The position numbers and the translations under genes were made by a program. Positions 45,844 through 55,915 of a DNA stretch of 64,000 nt are shown here, in pieces. Source of the stretch: Alcaligenes faecalis (lineage in GTDB: Bacteria > Pseudomonadota > Gammaproteobacteria > Burkholderiales > Burkholderiaceae_B); the NCBI RefSeq assembly GCF_005311025.1, contig NZ_CP031747.1:1674001-1738000 (forward strand), read 5' to 3'. The notes under the pieces were generated by a model. It saw only the letters and a program-made list of their open reading frames with translations. It had not been told where the DNA came from and did no database searches. Numbering within the stretch: the first letter of the stretch is position 1; every line of letters begins with the position of its first letter.

Positions 45844-45906
45844 TGGGCCTCCGTGGGCTCATCGACCGGGTAGCTTGGGCCTGCTGGCACTAGGCAAAGC
45901 GCCATT

Positions 45907-47049
45907 TTAAGGCCGACGCAAGCACTGTTCCAACACTTGCTGCCATAGCGCCAGAACTCGGGCCGAGGAAAAACGATCGCGCACATCCGTGGCGCGGCGT
46001 GCCAATCGCTGACGCTTGTCGTCGTTGGACATCAGGTCGGATAAATGGGCTGCCAGGGCTTCCACGTCTTCAATCGGGCGTACCAAGACGCCGTCAATAT
46101 TGGCGCGGATAATCTCGCGCGGGCCGGTATCGCAATCAAAGGCAACCGCGGTCAAACCGCTGGCCATGGCTTCCAGCAGGCTGTTGGACAAGCCTTCCAT
46201 GCGGGAGCTGAGTACATACAGATCTGACTGCTCGTACCAGTCCGCCATATTGCCGACGCGGCCGGGAAGCTGAATCCGCTCTTGCAGCTCCAACTCTTCA
46301 ATTCGTGCTTCCAGAGGAGCACGCTGCTCGCCTTCGCCCAGAATCACCAAGTCCCAATCCGGGAAATAGTTGGACAACATGGCAAAGGATTCGATCAGGG
46401 TGTCAAACCCTTTAACCGGGTGCAGTCGCCCCACAGCCAGCAAACGTTTGCGGCCTTCTGGCAGTTCGGGCACCGGCACGACAGGCTCGGCACTATCCAT
46501 AGGCCAGCGTACGGCATTAGGAATTACCTGAACCTGGCTGCCGGGCACATGCTCGCGCAACCAGTCTGCAGTACCAGCAGTCAGCGCGATCACGGCATGA
46601 GCTTGCGGATAGGTACGCAAACGGGCTTTTTGCCAAAAAGAGGACAAGGACTGGGAGGGCGGATGCGTATGCTCGGTAGCAATCACCTTGCAGGGCAAGC
46701 CTTTGGCGGCAGAAATGGCCAGTACCGAAGAAGTGGTCATCATGCCCAGAACCACATCGGGTTTGGTCTTGCGTATCAGGGATCGCACCCGGCTCACGCG
46801 CCGCCAGTTCTTCCACAAGGCATCCAGGCGGCCACGACTGCTGCCTGCCGTTCCCAGCACGTGGCGCTCTACGCCCTCTGCTACGGTATACGCGTCTTTG
46901 TCACGGCCGGCCTGCGTCACCAGAGACACTCGATAGCCGCGCGCCACCCAGGCTGCGCTTAAATCGACGGCGACACGTTCTGCCCCGCCCCCACCCAAAG
47001 AGTGGATAAGCAGCATGATATGAGGGCGAACTACCGAATGACTGTGCAC
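45907..47049 (-). CDS. GT4 glycosyltransferase
   Basis: A 380-residue GT4 enzyme with IHSLGGGGAERVAVDLSAAW at the N-terminus and the donor motif SSRMEGLSNSLLEAMASG near residue 280. It has the same overall plan as its neighbour at 44716-45843, but the two differ in sequence and probably add different sugars. It begins six bases after the flippase gene ends. Confidence 0.88.
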   Translation of the reverse strand: MHSHSVVRPHIMLLIHSLGGGGAERVAVDLSAAWVARGYRVSLVTQAGRDKDAYTVAEGVERHVLGTAGSSRGRLDALWKNWRRVSRVRSLIRKTKPDVVLGMMTTSSVLAISAAKGLPCKVIATEHTHPPSQSLSSFWQKARLRTYPQAHAVIALTAGTADWLREHVPGSQVQVIPNAVRWPMDSAEPVVPVPELPEGRKRLLAVGRLHPVKGFDTLIESFAMLSNYFPDWDLVILGEGEQRAPLEARIEELELQERIQLPGRVGNMADWYEQSDLYVLSSRMEGLSNSLLEAMASGLTAVAFDCDTGPREIIRANIDGVLVRPIEDVEALAAHLSDLMSNDDKRQRLARRATDVRDRFSSARVLALWQQVLEQCLRRP

Positions 47050-47055
47050 GTTTTC

Positions 47056-48417
47056 CTATTCCTGCGAACCAGGCGCAAAGGCACTGGCTGGCTTCAAGGC
47101 CAAGATGAAATAACAAGTGAAAGAAGCCGCATACATCAGGCTGGTCGCCAGCATGATGCCCGACGGACCCATGCGCGCCGCCAGAATCGGGTTCAGGGCC
47201 GCTTTCACCAAAAAATTGATCACGGCAATAATTGCCATGGATTTATAACGGTTCTGACTGGCCAGTAGCTGCACCAGAATCAGCACCCCAAAATAAAAAG
47301 GCAGTTGCACCAGTCCCCAGCTAAAAACCTGGGCGACGGTGGCCGTATCCTGCGCGGTAAACGCGCCACGCTCAAACAGCAGTGCCACGCCCCAAGGAGC
47401 CAGCAGGACGCCGATGGCCGCCGCTACTCCACCAGCCGCCAACATCATGACCGACCATTTCAAGGCCATGGAACGAGCACGGGCGTTATCGCCCCGGCTT
47501 TGAATATCAGCCAGCACAGGCAAGGCAGCACGGCCTACAGAGGCCGCCCCCACACCTAGAACCAGGGCCAGCAAGCGCGTGGCATAACCCAAGGTCGCGT
47601 TGGCATTCGCGCCCAGATTGGCCGCCGTATATTGGTCGATAGGGCCGACAAAGCTCATGGCAACCTGCCCCACCAGCATGATGGTGGCGGCCTTGAGCAA
47701 ATCCGGCCACTGTTCGGCACGCAAGCTGATCGTGGGACGAGCCCAGATCTGATCAGCCCGAGAAGCCAGAATCATCAGCCACACGGCCTGGATAGTCATG
47801 CCCAGCAAGGTGCCCCACAACAAGGGGCCAATGCCAGCATTGGCGCCTGCGGCCAGCACCCAGATCAGGATGACAAAGGCAGGAACACTTTCCAGCAAGG
47901 TGTTGATGTGACGCTCATGCGCCCGCAAACGGGCGGCACTCAGGCCAATCATCAGGGTCAGAACCGCCGCTGGCGCAAAGGCAAACAGCAGTTCCTGGCT
48001 CATTTCATGGACTGCAGGACTTAAACCCTGTCCCGTCCATTGCAGCACCCAGGGCCAGCTAATCCAGATCAATGCACCCAGCACGCAGCCCAGCACAATG
48101 CACCAGGCCTTGAGTTCACCCAGAAAACGGCTGCGCGCAGCCGGTTCCAGACGATGCAAGCGCACCAGAACGGGAATCAGCACAACGGACATGGAGCCAA
48201 CGATTGTCACTGGCAGCCAATTGGCCATGACCATCGTGAACTGATAGGCATCGACTACATCGCTCACACCGTAGCGATAAGCCACCGCCATTTCTTTGAA
48301 AGCGCCCGCTGCCTTGCCCAGCAACAGAAAAAACGCCACCCGCATCGCCCCCAGGGCGATGCGACGGTGGTCGTCATGCAAACTAGACAGACGTGCTTTC
48401 AGGCTGGCCCAAATCAA
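47056..48417 (-). CDS. MurJ/MviN-like lipid-linked oligosaccharide flippase
   Basis: A 453-residue protein with about 12-14 transmembrane helices of the MOP exporter superfamily, closest in pattern to MurJ/MviN ([28 protein letters not shown]). In this glycan operon it is probably the Wzx-type flippase that moves the undecaprenyl-linked unit across the inner membrane. It overlaps the upstream epimerase gene by four bases. Confidence 0.85.
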   Translation of the reverse strand: MIWASLKARLSSLHDDHRRIALGAMRVAFFLLLGKAAGAFKEMAVAYRYGVSDVVDAYQFTMVMANWLPVTIVGSMSVVLIPVLVRLHRLEPAARSRFLGELKAWCIVLGCVLGALIWISWPWVLQWTGQGLSPAVHEMSQELLFAFAPAAVLTLMIGLSAARLRAHERHINTLLESVPAFVILIWVLAAGANAGIGPLLWGTLLGMTIQAVWLMILASRADQIWARPTISLRAEQWPDLLKAATIMLVGQVAMSFVGPIDQYTAANLGANANATLGYATRLLALVLGVGAASVGRAALPVLADIQSRGDNARARSMALKWSVMMLAAGGVAAAIGVLLAPWGVALLFERGAFTAQDTATVAQVFSWGLVQLPFYFGVLILVQLLASQNRYKSMAIIAVINFLVKAALNPILAARMGPSGIMLATSLMYAASFTCYFILALKPASAFAPGSQE

Positions 48418-49451
48418 CTCAGAAACGCCACGTACCAGGGCATGGCTGTGTTCAGGCCCTGCAAAATCGTGTGAGTCGGCTCGTAACCCAATTGGGTGCG
48501 AGCCTTAGTGATATCGGCTTGAGAGTGCAGCACATCGCCCGCGCGGAAGTCCGCATAGATGGGCTGTTTGGTGTAGTTCACACCATTTGCACTCAAGGCC
48601 TGCTTCAAGTGCTCGAACAGCTCGTTCAAACTGGTGCGAGCATTGACGGCCACGTTATAGACTTCGGCCACAGCAGGTTTTTGCTGCACGGCGGCCAAGA
48701 TATTCATCTGAATAACGTTGTCGATAAAGCAGAAATCGCGGCTGGTCTGGCCATCCCCATTGATTTGCACATCCTGGTTCTGGATCATGGCCGATACCCA
48801 TTTGGGGATCACCGCAGCGTAAGCACCGTTAGGGTCCTGACGTTTGCCAAATACATTGAAGTAACGCAGGCCCACGCTGGAAAAGCCATAGGCACGGGCA
48901 AACACGTCCGCATACAGCTCGTTCACGAACTTGGTGACGGCGTAGGGGGACAGTGGACGACCAATCGTATCCTCCACCTTGGGCAAACCGGGATGGTCGC
49001 CATAGGTGGAACTGGAAGCCGCATAAACAAAGGCTTTAACCTGTTCGTCACGCGCAGCCACCATCACGTTCAAGGCGCCGTTCACGTTGACCTCATTGGA
49101 AGTCAGCGGATCGTTCAAGGAACGAGGCACCGACCCCAAAGCGGCCTGGTGCAGCACATAGTCCACGCCTTTAACAGCTTCGCGACAGGTATCCAGATTG
49201 CGGATATCGCCTTCAATAAAGCGAAAACGAGCCCAGCGCTCGGCACCAACCTGATCACGCACTTCGTCCAGATTGTATTGATGGCCGGTTGCAAAGTTAT
49301 CCAGACCTACCACCTGCTGATCCATTTTCAGCAGGGCTTCCAGCAGGTTGGAACCGATAAAGCCGGCACAACCCGTAACCAGCCAGGTTTTAGGCTGATT
49401 ACGCAGTTGCTGGCTCGCCTGTTCAAATGCAGCGCTCATAATGCTTTCCAA
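48414..49451 (-). CDS. tviC: UDP-HexNAc C4 epimerase, TviC/WbpP-like
   Basis: A 345-residue SDR epimerase with GCAGFIGS nucleotide-binding motif, catalytic SSSTYGD and YAVTK (YxxxK). Sequence features such as [15 protein letters not shown] are typical of WbpP and TviC, which convert UDP-GlcNAc (or its uronate) to the galacto form. Placed directly after the matching dehydrogenase, it should help make UDP-GalNAc uronate. ATG at 49451 may also be replaced by the fifth codon ATG. Confidence 0.9.
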   Translation of the reverse strand: MESIMSAAFEQASQQLRNQPKTWLVTGCAGFIGSNLLEALLKMDQQVVGLDNFATGHQYNLDEVRDQVGAERWARFRFIEGDIRNLDTCREAVKGVDYVLHQAALGSVPRSLNDPLTSNEVNVNGALNVMVAARDEQVKAFVYAASSSTYGDHPGLPKVEDTIGRPLSPYAVTKFVNELYADVFARAYGFSSVGLRYFNVFGKRQDPNGAYAAVIPKWVSAMIQNQDVQINGDGQTSRDFCFIDNVIQMNILAAVQQKPAVAEVYNVAVNARTSLNELFEHLKQALSANGVNYTKQPIYADFRAGDVLHSQADITKARTQLGYEPTHTILQGLNTAMPWYVAFLS

Positions 49452-49453
49452 AA

Positions 49454-50734
49454 TTAAAGACGCAGATCGGATTGTTCGCGATCAAACACATACTTCAAGT
49501 CGTAGAGCACATGCTCGGGCTTGCCCCATTGGCGCACACCTTCCACACCCAGTTCCTTGAACTGCTTGTGGGCCACAGCCACGATCACCCCGTCGTACTC
49601 ACCCGCTTTAGGAGTCTCGACCGGAGTAATACCGTATTCATGTTGCGCTTCTTTAGGGTCAACCCATGGATCGTATACATCTACGTGAACATCGTATTGC
49701 TTGAGTTCATGCACGATATCGACAATACGGGTGTTACGCAGGTCCGGGCAGTTTTCTTTAAAGGCCAGACCCAGCAACAAGACGCGCGAACCTTGCACCT
49801 GAATGCGGCGCTTGGTCATGGCTTTAACCAGTTGGGAGGCCACATAGCCGCCCATGGAGTCGTTCAGACGGCGGCCAGCCAGAATGATCTCGGGGTGGTA
49901 GCCAATGGCTTGCGCCTTGTGGGTCAGGTAGTAGGGGTCCACACCAATGCAATGACCACCAACCAGACCGGGACGGAAAGGCAGGAAGTTCCACTTGGTG
50001 CCCGCCGCTTCCAGCACGTCCAGGGTATCAATCCCCAGACGGTTGAAAATCAGGGCCAGTTCGTTGATCAGGGCGATATTCACGTCGCGCTGGGTGTTCT
50101 CGATCACCTTGGCCGCTTCTGCCACACGAATGGAGCTAGCCTTGAAGGTACCCACCACAATGATCTCGCGGTACAAGGCGTCGACCAATTCAGCGACTTC
50201 AGGGGTCGAGCCGGAAGTGACTTTCTTGATTGTGGAGACGCGGTGTTCCTTGTCGCCTGGATTGATACGCTCCGGGCTGTACCCCGCGTAGAAATCTTCG
50301 TTAAAGCGCAGGCCCGACACTTGCTCCAGCACAGGCACACACACTTCTTCGGTCGCACCGGGGTAAACCGTGGACTCGTAAACCACGATGTCACCACGCT
50401 TGAGCACTTTACCGATGGTCTCGGAAGCGCGGACCAGAGGAGTCAGATCAGGCTGCTTGAATTCATCGATAGGCGTGGGCACAGTCACAATGAACACATT
50501 GGCCTGGGCCAGTTCATCGGCCTCGCAGGAGTAGCTCAAGCCACTGGCCTGGGCCAGTTCTTCGCTCTCGACCTCCAACGTGCGGTCTACCCCTTCCTTG
50601 AGTTCGGCGACACGACGCGCGTTAATGTCAAAACCAATAACGGAACGCTTTTTGCCAAACTCTACAGCCAAAGGCAAACCGACATATCCCAAGCCGATGA
50701 CGGCCAGTTTCACATTCTCAAGTTGCAACTTCAT
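49454..50734 (-). CDS. tviB: UDP-N-acetylhexosamine 6-dehydrogenase, TviB/WbpO-like
   Basis: A 426-residue UDP-sugar dehydrogenase with the N-terminal Rossmann motif [16 protein letters not shown], catalytic Cys in [12 protein letters not shown] and a C-terminal domain with [15 protein letters not shown]. The TviB/VipA/WbpO branch oxidises UDP-HexNAc C6 to the uronate using NAD. Together with TviC it points to a GalNAc uronic acid in the glycan, as in Vi antigen. Confidence 0.92.
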   Translation of the reverse strand: MKLQLENVKLAVIGLGYVGLPLAVEFGKKRSVIGFDINARRVAELKEGVDRTLEVESEELAQASGLSYSCEADELAQANVFIVTVPTPIDEFKQPDLTPLVRASETIGKVLKRGDIVVYESTVYPGATEEVCVPVLEQVSGLRFNEDFYAGYSPERINPGDKEHRVSTIKKVTSGSTPEVAELVDALYREIIVVGTFKASSIRVAEAAKVIENTQRDVNIALINELALIFNRLGIDTLDVLEAAGTKWNFLPFRPGLVGGHCIGVDPYYLTHKAQAIGYHPEIILAGRRLNDSMGGYVASQLVKAMTKRRIQVQGSRVLLLGLAFKENCPDLRNTRIVDIVHELKQYDVHVDVYDPWVDPKEAQHEYGITPVETPKAGEYDGVIVAVAHKQFKELGVEGVRQWGKPEHVLYDLKYVFDREQSDLRL

Positions 50735-50783
50735 TCTCCAGTTAGCGCTATGCGCAAGGAATAATCTTGAACGCCTGACAGTA

Positions 50784-51923
50784 TCAGTCCCGATCTATCC
50801 GCCGCCGTACCGAGGGTAGCAGCAGCCAGGAAGGGCGACGCCACGAAACCAGACGGGAATAGAGCCAGATATAAACCAGTGAGAAGGCCAGCATGCTGGC
50901 ACACAAAGCCCAAGTATTGTCCCACCAGATCGTGGCTGGCACCAAACCGATCAGGGCCAGTACCCACAGGTAAGGCGAGGTCATGGCATTACAAAACGCG
51001 GGCAAGGCTCCGCCACTGTCACGACTGAACGTGGAACGCACCAGACGACGGAACACCAGTTGATGCAGGTGCAGCGCGTCCGGCTGATCCACAGGCACAC
51101 CGCGTTTGAAACGGCGACGCCAGATCGAAAACATGGTTTCAAAAACAGGGTAAAACAGCACGGCCAAGGCGTAAAACGGCGACACACTGGGGTTTCGCAC
51201 CACCAGTTGCACCGCCAGTTCAGCCAGCATGAAGCCCAGGAAATATGCGCCCCCATCCCCCAGAAAGACCCGTCCAAAAGGAAAGTTCCATACCAGAAAG
51301 CCCAGGGTGGCCGACGCCAGCGAGGCGGCAATCAGGAAAATCGGAATGTCCTGCACCTGCAAGGCCACCAGAGCCAGGGACAGCGCCATCAAGGTGGCGA
51401 TCATGCCGGCCAGGCCATTCATACCGTCAATAATATTCAGGGCATGGGTACAGCCGCCTACCGCAATCATGGTAAAGAGCAGCGAAATGGGCCAGAAACC
51501 CAGAACCCAATCAGCCCAGCTCACCCCAACACGCGACACACCGCCCAGCAACCACCAGGCAATCGCGGCCGACAGGAAAGCGGCCAGCAAGCGTTTCAGG
51601 GAACCTACGTCCTTGGTGATGTCCTCGACCAGGCCCGCCACAAATACCGGCATGGCAGCCAGAAACAAGACCGGCCACAGCCAGGTCAGTGTCATATTGC
51701 TGGGCCCAAGGACCAGCAAGCCAGCCAAACTGCCTGCCACCACGGCCAGACCACCCACACGCGGGGTAGGACGAGAATGGGACGCTTGGGGTTTACTAAG
51801 GTCGCTGTCCCCGGTCAGACGGCCATGCCAACGTTCGGAGGCCACGATCAGCCCGCCGACCATAAAAGCCACGACACAGATATACAACCAGGTAAGAGAC
51901 TCCCCCATCTGAGGTAAAGACAC
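50784..51923 (-). CDS. Undecaprenyl-phosphate sugar-1-phosphate transferase (WecA/WbpL-like)
   Basis: A 379-residue polyprenyl-phosphate GlcNAc/HexNAc-1-P transferase with about 11 transmembrane helices. Motifs: [11 protein letters not shown], the metal motif [23 protein letters not shown] and [10 protein letters not shown] (carbohydrate-recognition HIHH-like loop). It starts glycan assembly by loading the first sugar phosphate onto undecaprenyl phosphate. It is the first gene of the minus-strand glycan operon; the promoter should be within 51924-52106. Confidence 0.92.
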   Translation of the reverse strand: MSLPQMGESLTWLYICVVAFMVGGLIVASERWHGRLTGDSDLSKPQASHSRPTPRVGGLAVVAGSLAGLLVLGPSNMTLTWLWPVLFLAAMPVFVAGLVEDITKDVGSLKRLLAAFLSAAIAWWLLGGVSRVGVSWADWVLGFWPISLLFTMIAVGGCTHALNIIDGMNGLAGMIATLMALSLALVALQVQDIPIFLIAASLASATLGFLVWNFPFGRVFLGDGGAYFLGFMLAELAVQLVVRNPSVSPFYALAVLFYPVFETMFSIWRRRFKRGVPVDQPDALHLHQLVFRRLVRSTFSRDSGGALPAFCNAMTSPYLWVLALIGLVPATIWWDNTWALCASMLAFSLVYIWLYSRLVSWRRPSWLLLPSVRRRIDRD

Positions 51924-52106
51924 CGCAAAACACCTGCTAGGTTAGGAACTACACATTATCAACCTGCCTTCCGGCTTGTGTCCGTGACCAGTCGCATTAA
52001 ATGCAACAATTTCCGTCAAGTCCCGTATCACTTTCGTGTAGGCAGGAGTAGCTCGCTAATTTGCCCGAGCGCGAGCCCGAAAGCAAGTATTTTGCGGGAT
52101 TGGGGC

Positions 52107-53063
52107 TCAGGAATCGGGTTGCGGCAACGGTTCTGTCGAGGCCAGTTGATTACCGCACTCGGTCAGGAGTCGCCGTAACCAGCGATGGCTGGGCGAATGC
52201 CGGTTACGTTCATGCCAGAGCTGATAAAAGCGCATGGGCGGAAACTCCAGCGGGGCCTCCAGAATCGCCAGGGGCAATAGTCGACAATAAAACTCGGCGA
52301 AATGACGCGAAGTCGTAAAAATCAGGTCTGTATTCTGTAGCAAATACGGTGCTGCCGAAAAGGACTGCACCGCCACGCTTTCATCACGCTGAATACGCAG
52401 GGTCGCCAAGGTCGTATCGATGACACCGCGCTGGTTGATGGAATACGGCATGGGCACCACATGGCGCGCCCGCACGTAATCATCCATGGTCAACCCCTTG
52501 CGAGCCAAGGGGTGCGTTGCCGCTACCAGGCAGACAATCTGATCTTCCAGCAGCACGGACAGGTGCATGCGATCGGGCGGTTCGGGCCAGTTCCCAATAA
52601 CCATATCCAGGTCGCCTTCCGCCAAAGAACGCTCAAAATCAAAGCTGGCATCCAGAGAATGCAGATTCAAACGCGCCCCCGGTGCCTCGCGACGCATGCG
52701 CTCGACCACTCCGCCAATAAAGACAGGCGCCAGATAATCTGGCGCTCCGATATGAAACTCACTGCGACTTACCTGAGGGTCGAAACTGTCGGGCGCATTA
52801 ACCATACAGTCGATCTCGGCCAGGGCTCCTTTAGCGTGGGCCAGCAGGCCAATGGCGCGCTCGGTAGGCACCATGCCCCCTTTTTCGCGCACCAGCAAAG
52901 GATCGCCAATAATGTCACGCAAGCGTCGTAAGGCCGCACTGATAGCAGGCTGCGACTGGTTCATTTTGAACGCGGTACGCGAGACGCTGCGCTCGGTAAC
53001 GAGTAAGCAAAATACCCTCAAGAGATAGGTATCAAGCGGGTTATCCCCACGTCGGGCGGCCAT
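52107..53063 (-). CDS. LysR-type regulator of the urate cluster
   Basis: A 318-residue LysR protein with an N-terminal helix-turn-helix (about 15-75, SVSRTAFKMNQSQPAISAA) and an effector domain. It resembles the NodD/LeuO-like subgroup. It is divergent from uraD with a 289-base AT-rich gap and is likely its activator or repressor, answering to a purine breakdown intermediate. The effector is unknown. Confidence 0.85.
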   Translation of the reverse strand: MAARRGDNPLDTYLLRVFCLLVTERSVSRTAFKMNQSQPAISAALRRLRDIIGDPLLVREKGGMVPTERAIGLLAHAKGALAEIDCMVNAPDSFDPQVSRSEFHIGAPDYLAPVFIGGVVERMRREAPGARLNLHSLDASFDFERSLAEGDLDMVIGNWPEPPDRMHLSVLLEDQIVCLVAATHPLARKGLTMDDYVRARHVVPMPYSINQRGVIDTTLATLRIQRDESVAVQSFSAAPYLLQNTDLIFTTSRHFAEFYCRLLPLAILEAPLEFPPMRFYQLWHERNRHSPSHRWLRRLLTECGNQLASTEPLPQPDS

Positions 53064-53352
53064 CTTATTCTCTCCTTCTTACGCTTTTTTCCAGCATGAT
53101 AATGACATACATGCACAATACGAGATGGCATATATCATTTATACGCCTAATTCTATTTTATTTATAAACAGAAAACTTAAACTGGTCCCATATAAGAAAA
53201 TCATAGCCCACAGGCGGTGGTTTATAAGGGTTTGAATAAATCAAACATACCGTGTAAACGCCCACCCACTACCCTTGATAAAACGGCCTCCAGGCCTGGT
53301 CCTGGAGCCGCCTCGGCTCGCACTATTTACGCTTAGATAATCGGACTGACAC
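53064..53352. promoter_or_regulatory. AT-rich divergent promoter region with a leader hairpin
   Basis: The stretch 53090-53260 is much richer in A and T than its surroundings, as expected for LysR-controlled divergent promoters. A strong hairpin CTCCAGG (53288-53294) / CCTGGAG (53301-53307), extended by CGG/CCG, lies 46 bases before the uraD start in the presumed leader. No T run follows it. Confidence 0.5.
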
Positions 53353-53883
53353 ATGACTACTCAAACCCTTACCACCACACAGGCGCTCACCGAACTCTCC
53401 AGCCTGGATCAGAGCCAATTTGTGGACAAGCTCGAAGGTATTTTTGAACATTCCCCCTGGGTCCCTGAGCGTAGCTGGAACCAGCGTCCCTTTGAAAGCG
53501 TGGATCAGTTGCACGCCTGCATGGTGCAAGTGGTCCAAGAAGCATCACACGAAGAACAGAAGAACCTGATCTGTGCTCACCCCGAGCTGGCTGGTAAAGA
53601 AGCCGAGCAAGGGACACTGACCACCGCATCGACAGGCGAACAACGTGGCGCCGGCCTGGATCAGTGCTCGGCCGAAGAGCTGGCCCGTCTGCGTGGCCTG
53701 AACGCCCAATACCGTGAGCGCTTCGGTTTTCCCTTCGTGATTGCCGTCAAGGGTTTGAGCCGTTACCAAATCATGGATACAGTAGAAGCTCGTCTGAACA
53801 ACAGTGCTGAAACCGAGTTTCAAGCTTGTCTGACTGAAATCGGCAAGATTGCCCGTTTCCGTCTGGATGCGCTGCTGGGCTAA
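53353..53883 (+). CDS. uraD: OHCU decarboxylase
   Basis: A 176-residue 2-oxo-4-hydroxy-4-carboxy-5-ureidoimidazoline decarboxylase, which makes S-allantoin in urate breakdown. The catalytic His is in AHPELAG, and the segment STGEQRGAGLD followed by FGFPFVIAVKGLS is characteristic. All helical. First gene of the uraD-allA-aldolase-tautomerase group. Confidence 0.94.
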   Translation: MTTQTLTTTQALTELSSLDQSQFVDKLEGIFEHSPWVPERSWNQRPFESVDQLHACMVQVVQEASHEEQKNLICAHPELAGKEAEQGTLTTASTGEQRGAGLDQCSAEELARLRGLNAQYRERFGFPFVIAVKGLSRYQIMDTVEARLNNSAETEFQACLTEIGKIARFRLDALLG

Positions 53884-54028
53884 TTTTGCTGCCTGCCGGG
53901 TCTTGTTGACCCATCCAGTTCACGGGGTAGCGCCAGCCTGCGGGCACGCTGCCCTTTGTTTCCTCTGACCCTTCGTGGCGCGGCTGCTTTCAGCCCCACG
54001 CGGGTCTGCCTTATCAAGGACCTCTGCC

Positions 54029-54541
54029 ATGACAATCACATTGAAGTTGGAAACCCTGACAGCCGAAGCCTTCGCCCCCTTTGGTGATGTCATCGAGGCC
54101 TCCGACACGGTTCAGCACTTCACCATCAATGAAGGCAATACCGAGCGCTACCACGACCTGGCCAAGATCGAGCCGGGTGCAGACGGCCACGCGATTGTGT
54201 CCATTTTCCGTGGTCAGCCACGCACCCTGCCCTTTACCGTGGAAATGATGGAACGCCACCCCAAAGGTAGCCAGGCCTTCATTCCGCAGTCCGGCCAACC
54301 GTATCTGGTGATTGTGGCCCCTGCTGGCCCGACTCCCAAGGCAAGCGATCTACGCCTGTTCCTGGCCCGTGGCGACCAGGGCGTGAACTACGCAACTGGC
54401 GTTTGGCACCACCCCTTGATGGCACTGAATCAAGTGGCCGACTTCATCGTGATTGATCGCAAAGGTCCCGGCGACAACTGCGATGTGATTCAGCTGGAAG
54501 AAAAAGCCATCATTGCTGAACTGGAAACCACAGCAGCGTGA
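54029..54541 (+). CDS. allA: Ureidoglycolate lyase
   Basis: A 170-residue AllA: cupin fold with LTAEAFAPFGDVIEAS at the start, SIFRGQPRTLPF, SQAFIPQSGQPYLV and the active-site GVWHHPLM. It splits ureidoglycolate into glyoxylate and urea. The start at 54029 follows AAGGA. The stop overlaps the GTG start of the next gene (GTGA). It is the more typical of the two AllA-like proteins in the window. Confidence 0.94.
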   Translation: MTITLKLETLTAEAFAPFGDVIEASDTVQHFTINEGNTERYHDLAKIEPGADGHAIVSIFRGQPRTLPFTVEMMERHPKGSQAFIPQSGQPYLVIVAPAGPTPKASDLRLFLARGDQGVNYATGVWHHPLMALNQVADFIVIDRKGPGDNCDVIQLEEKAIIAELETTAA

Positions 54542-55329
54542 GCCAGTCCTGTCCCATCACGCCGGACATAGCGGCCATTTACGCCCATCGTCCGGCCGAT
54601 ATTGATCCTGAGCACTGGCGCGCCCGTGTCAATCTGGCCGCCGCCTACCGGCTGGCGGCCCGCCAGGGCTGGGACGATATCATCTACACCCATATTTCCC
54701 TGCGCCTGCCCGGCCACGACGACACTTTCCTGATCAATCCCTTCGGTTTGCGCTTTGATGAAATCTGCGCTTCCAATCTGCTCTTGATTGATACCCAGGG
54801 CCAGGTTGTGGACGGCACAGGCCGTCGTGCCAACCCCAGCGGTTTTGCCATTCACGGCGCCGTTCACCGCGCCCGAGCGGATGCACACTGTGTCATCCAC
54901 TTACATACAGATGCCTCGATTGCCGTCTCGGCTCTGTCCTGTGGACTGCTGCCTCTATCGCAACACGCCATGCGGTTCTGGCAGGATATTGGCTATCACG
55001 ACTATGCCGGTCTGGCCTTCCCGCCCCAGGAGCAAGAGGCCCTGCTCAAGCAATTAGGCTCCTATCCCGCCCTGCTCTTGCGCAATCACGGCGCCCTGAC
55101 CTGTGGCCGTACTGTTGCCGAAGCTTATGTCCTGATGGATGCCTTGGAGCGCGCCTGTCGCATTCAGCTCTCGTCCATGGCTGCCAGCCCGCAACTGCAC
55201 CTGCCCCCAACGGATGTGCTGGATTTGACACATCGCCAGCTTTTACCCGGGGATGAGCCAGAGGGCTTGTTAGAATGGCCAGCCTTGCTGCGCAAGCTCT
55301 ATCAGAGCGAGCCGGATTTTTGCCGCTAA
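54538..55329 (+). CDS. Class II aldolase/adducin family protein
   Basis: A 263-residue class II aldolase-type protein. Zinc-site histidines appear in HLHTD (about residues 121-125) and RNHGALTCG (about 182-190), and the N-terminal part reads ARQGWDDIIYTHISLRLPG. The start is GTG at 54538, overlapping allA, so translation is coupled. The enzyme would cleave or decarboxylate a hydroxyacid, or act as an adducin-like protein. Its role within a urate/ureidoglycolate operon is not known. Confidence 0.82.
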   Translation: MSQSCPITPDIAAIYAHRPADIDPEHWRARVNLAAAYRLAARQGWDDIIYTHISLRLPGHDDTFLINPFGLRFDEICASNLLLIDTQGQVVDGTGRRANPSGFAIHGAVHRARADAHCVIHLHTDASIAVSALSCGLLPLSQHAMRFWQDIGYHDYAGLAFPPQEQEALLKQLGSYPALLLRNHGALTCGRTVAEAYVLMDALERACRIQLSSMAASPQLHLPPTDVLDLTHRQLLPGDEPEGLLEWPALLRKLYQSEPDFCR

Positions 55330-55356
55330 GACCCTTTCCACCCCTACGGAGCTTTT

Positions 55357-55542
55357 ATGCCTTCTATTAACGTACAACTATTCGACGGCCGTCCCGTGGA
55401 AATCAAGCGTGAGCTCGCCCAGGCCCTGACTAAAGAAGCCTGTCGCGTGCTTGGCTGTACCCCGGAGGCCGTCGATGTGGTCTTTACCGACGTCAAACGC
55501 GAGGACTGGGCCACGGCCGGCGTCCTGTGGTCGGACAAATAA
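55357..55542 (+). CDS. 4-oxalocrotonate tautomerase family protein
   Basis: A 61-residue tautomerase with the catalytic Pro directly after Met (MPSINVQ), an amphipathic helix (REIA-type KRELAQALTKEA) and the conserved end DVKREDWATAG. It would catalyse keto-enol tautomerisation. It follows the aldolase by 27 bases and is the last gene before a terminator. Confidence 0.9.
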   Translation: MPSINVQLFDGRPVEIKRELAQALTKEACRVLGCTPEAVDVVFTDVKREDWATAGVLWSDK

Positions 55543-55555
55543 CTCAGACCCATGA

Positions 55556-55583
55556 AAAAGCGGCCTCAAGGCCGCTTTTTTTA
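55556..55583 (+). terminator. Terminator of the uraD operon
   Basis: AAAAAGCGGCC-TCAA-GGCCGCTTTTT is a perfect stem with a T run. Confidence 0.93.
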
Positions 55584-55915
55584 TATCTTTCAGCACCTTA
55601 ACGGCTCTTCAAACGTAAATCAAACAGTAGTTTGGAGGCTGCTAACATAGATTTTCAGGACGGACTAGGTGGGCAATACCCCTAGCACTGAAAAATGCAT
55701 GAAAAAAGCAGGAATCTGCTAGGGCGTGGCCTGAACACAGGCCCCATCTACAGGGCTTATATCCTTTCCCCCCTGTCAGCATCAGCCTGCCATACGCTTT
55801 TACGTATTCTACTTATCAAGCCGTACTGCCTTCCAGTGATACGGCCCATCCGATAACTTTATGCTTACGCGGCCCAGGCATCGGCTGCGCATAACGTATT
55901 AATAAGGAGACCCGG
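55584..55915 (+). promoter_or_regulatory. Structured 5' leader of the purine permease gene
   Basis: This 332-base gap has no gene but several strong hairpins on the plus strand: CTAGG (55665-55669) / CCTAG (55681-55685); CCCTAGCA (55680-55687) / TGCTAGGG (55717-55724); GGCCTG-AACA-CAGGCC (55728-55743); ACAGGG (55750-55755) / CCCTGT (55771-55776). The first two share bases and cannot form together. A further TTATGC / GCATAA pair lies near 55859-55894, just before the AAGGAG at the start codon. The layout is like a riboswitch or attenuator; ligand unknown. Confidence 0.5.
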
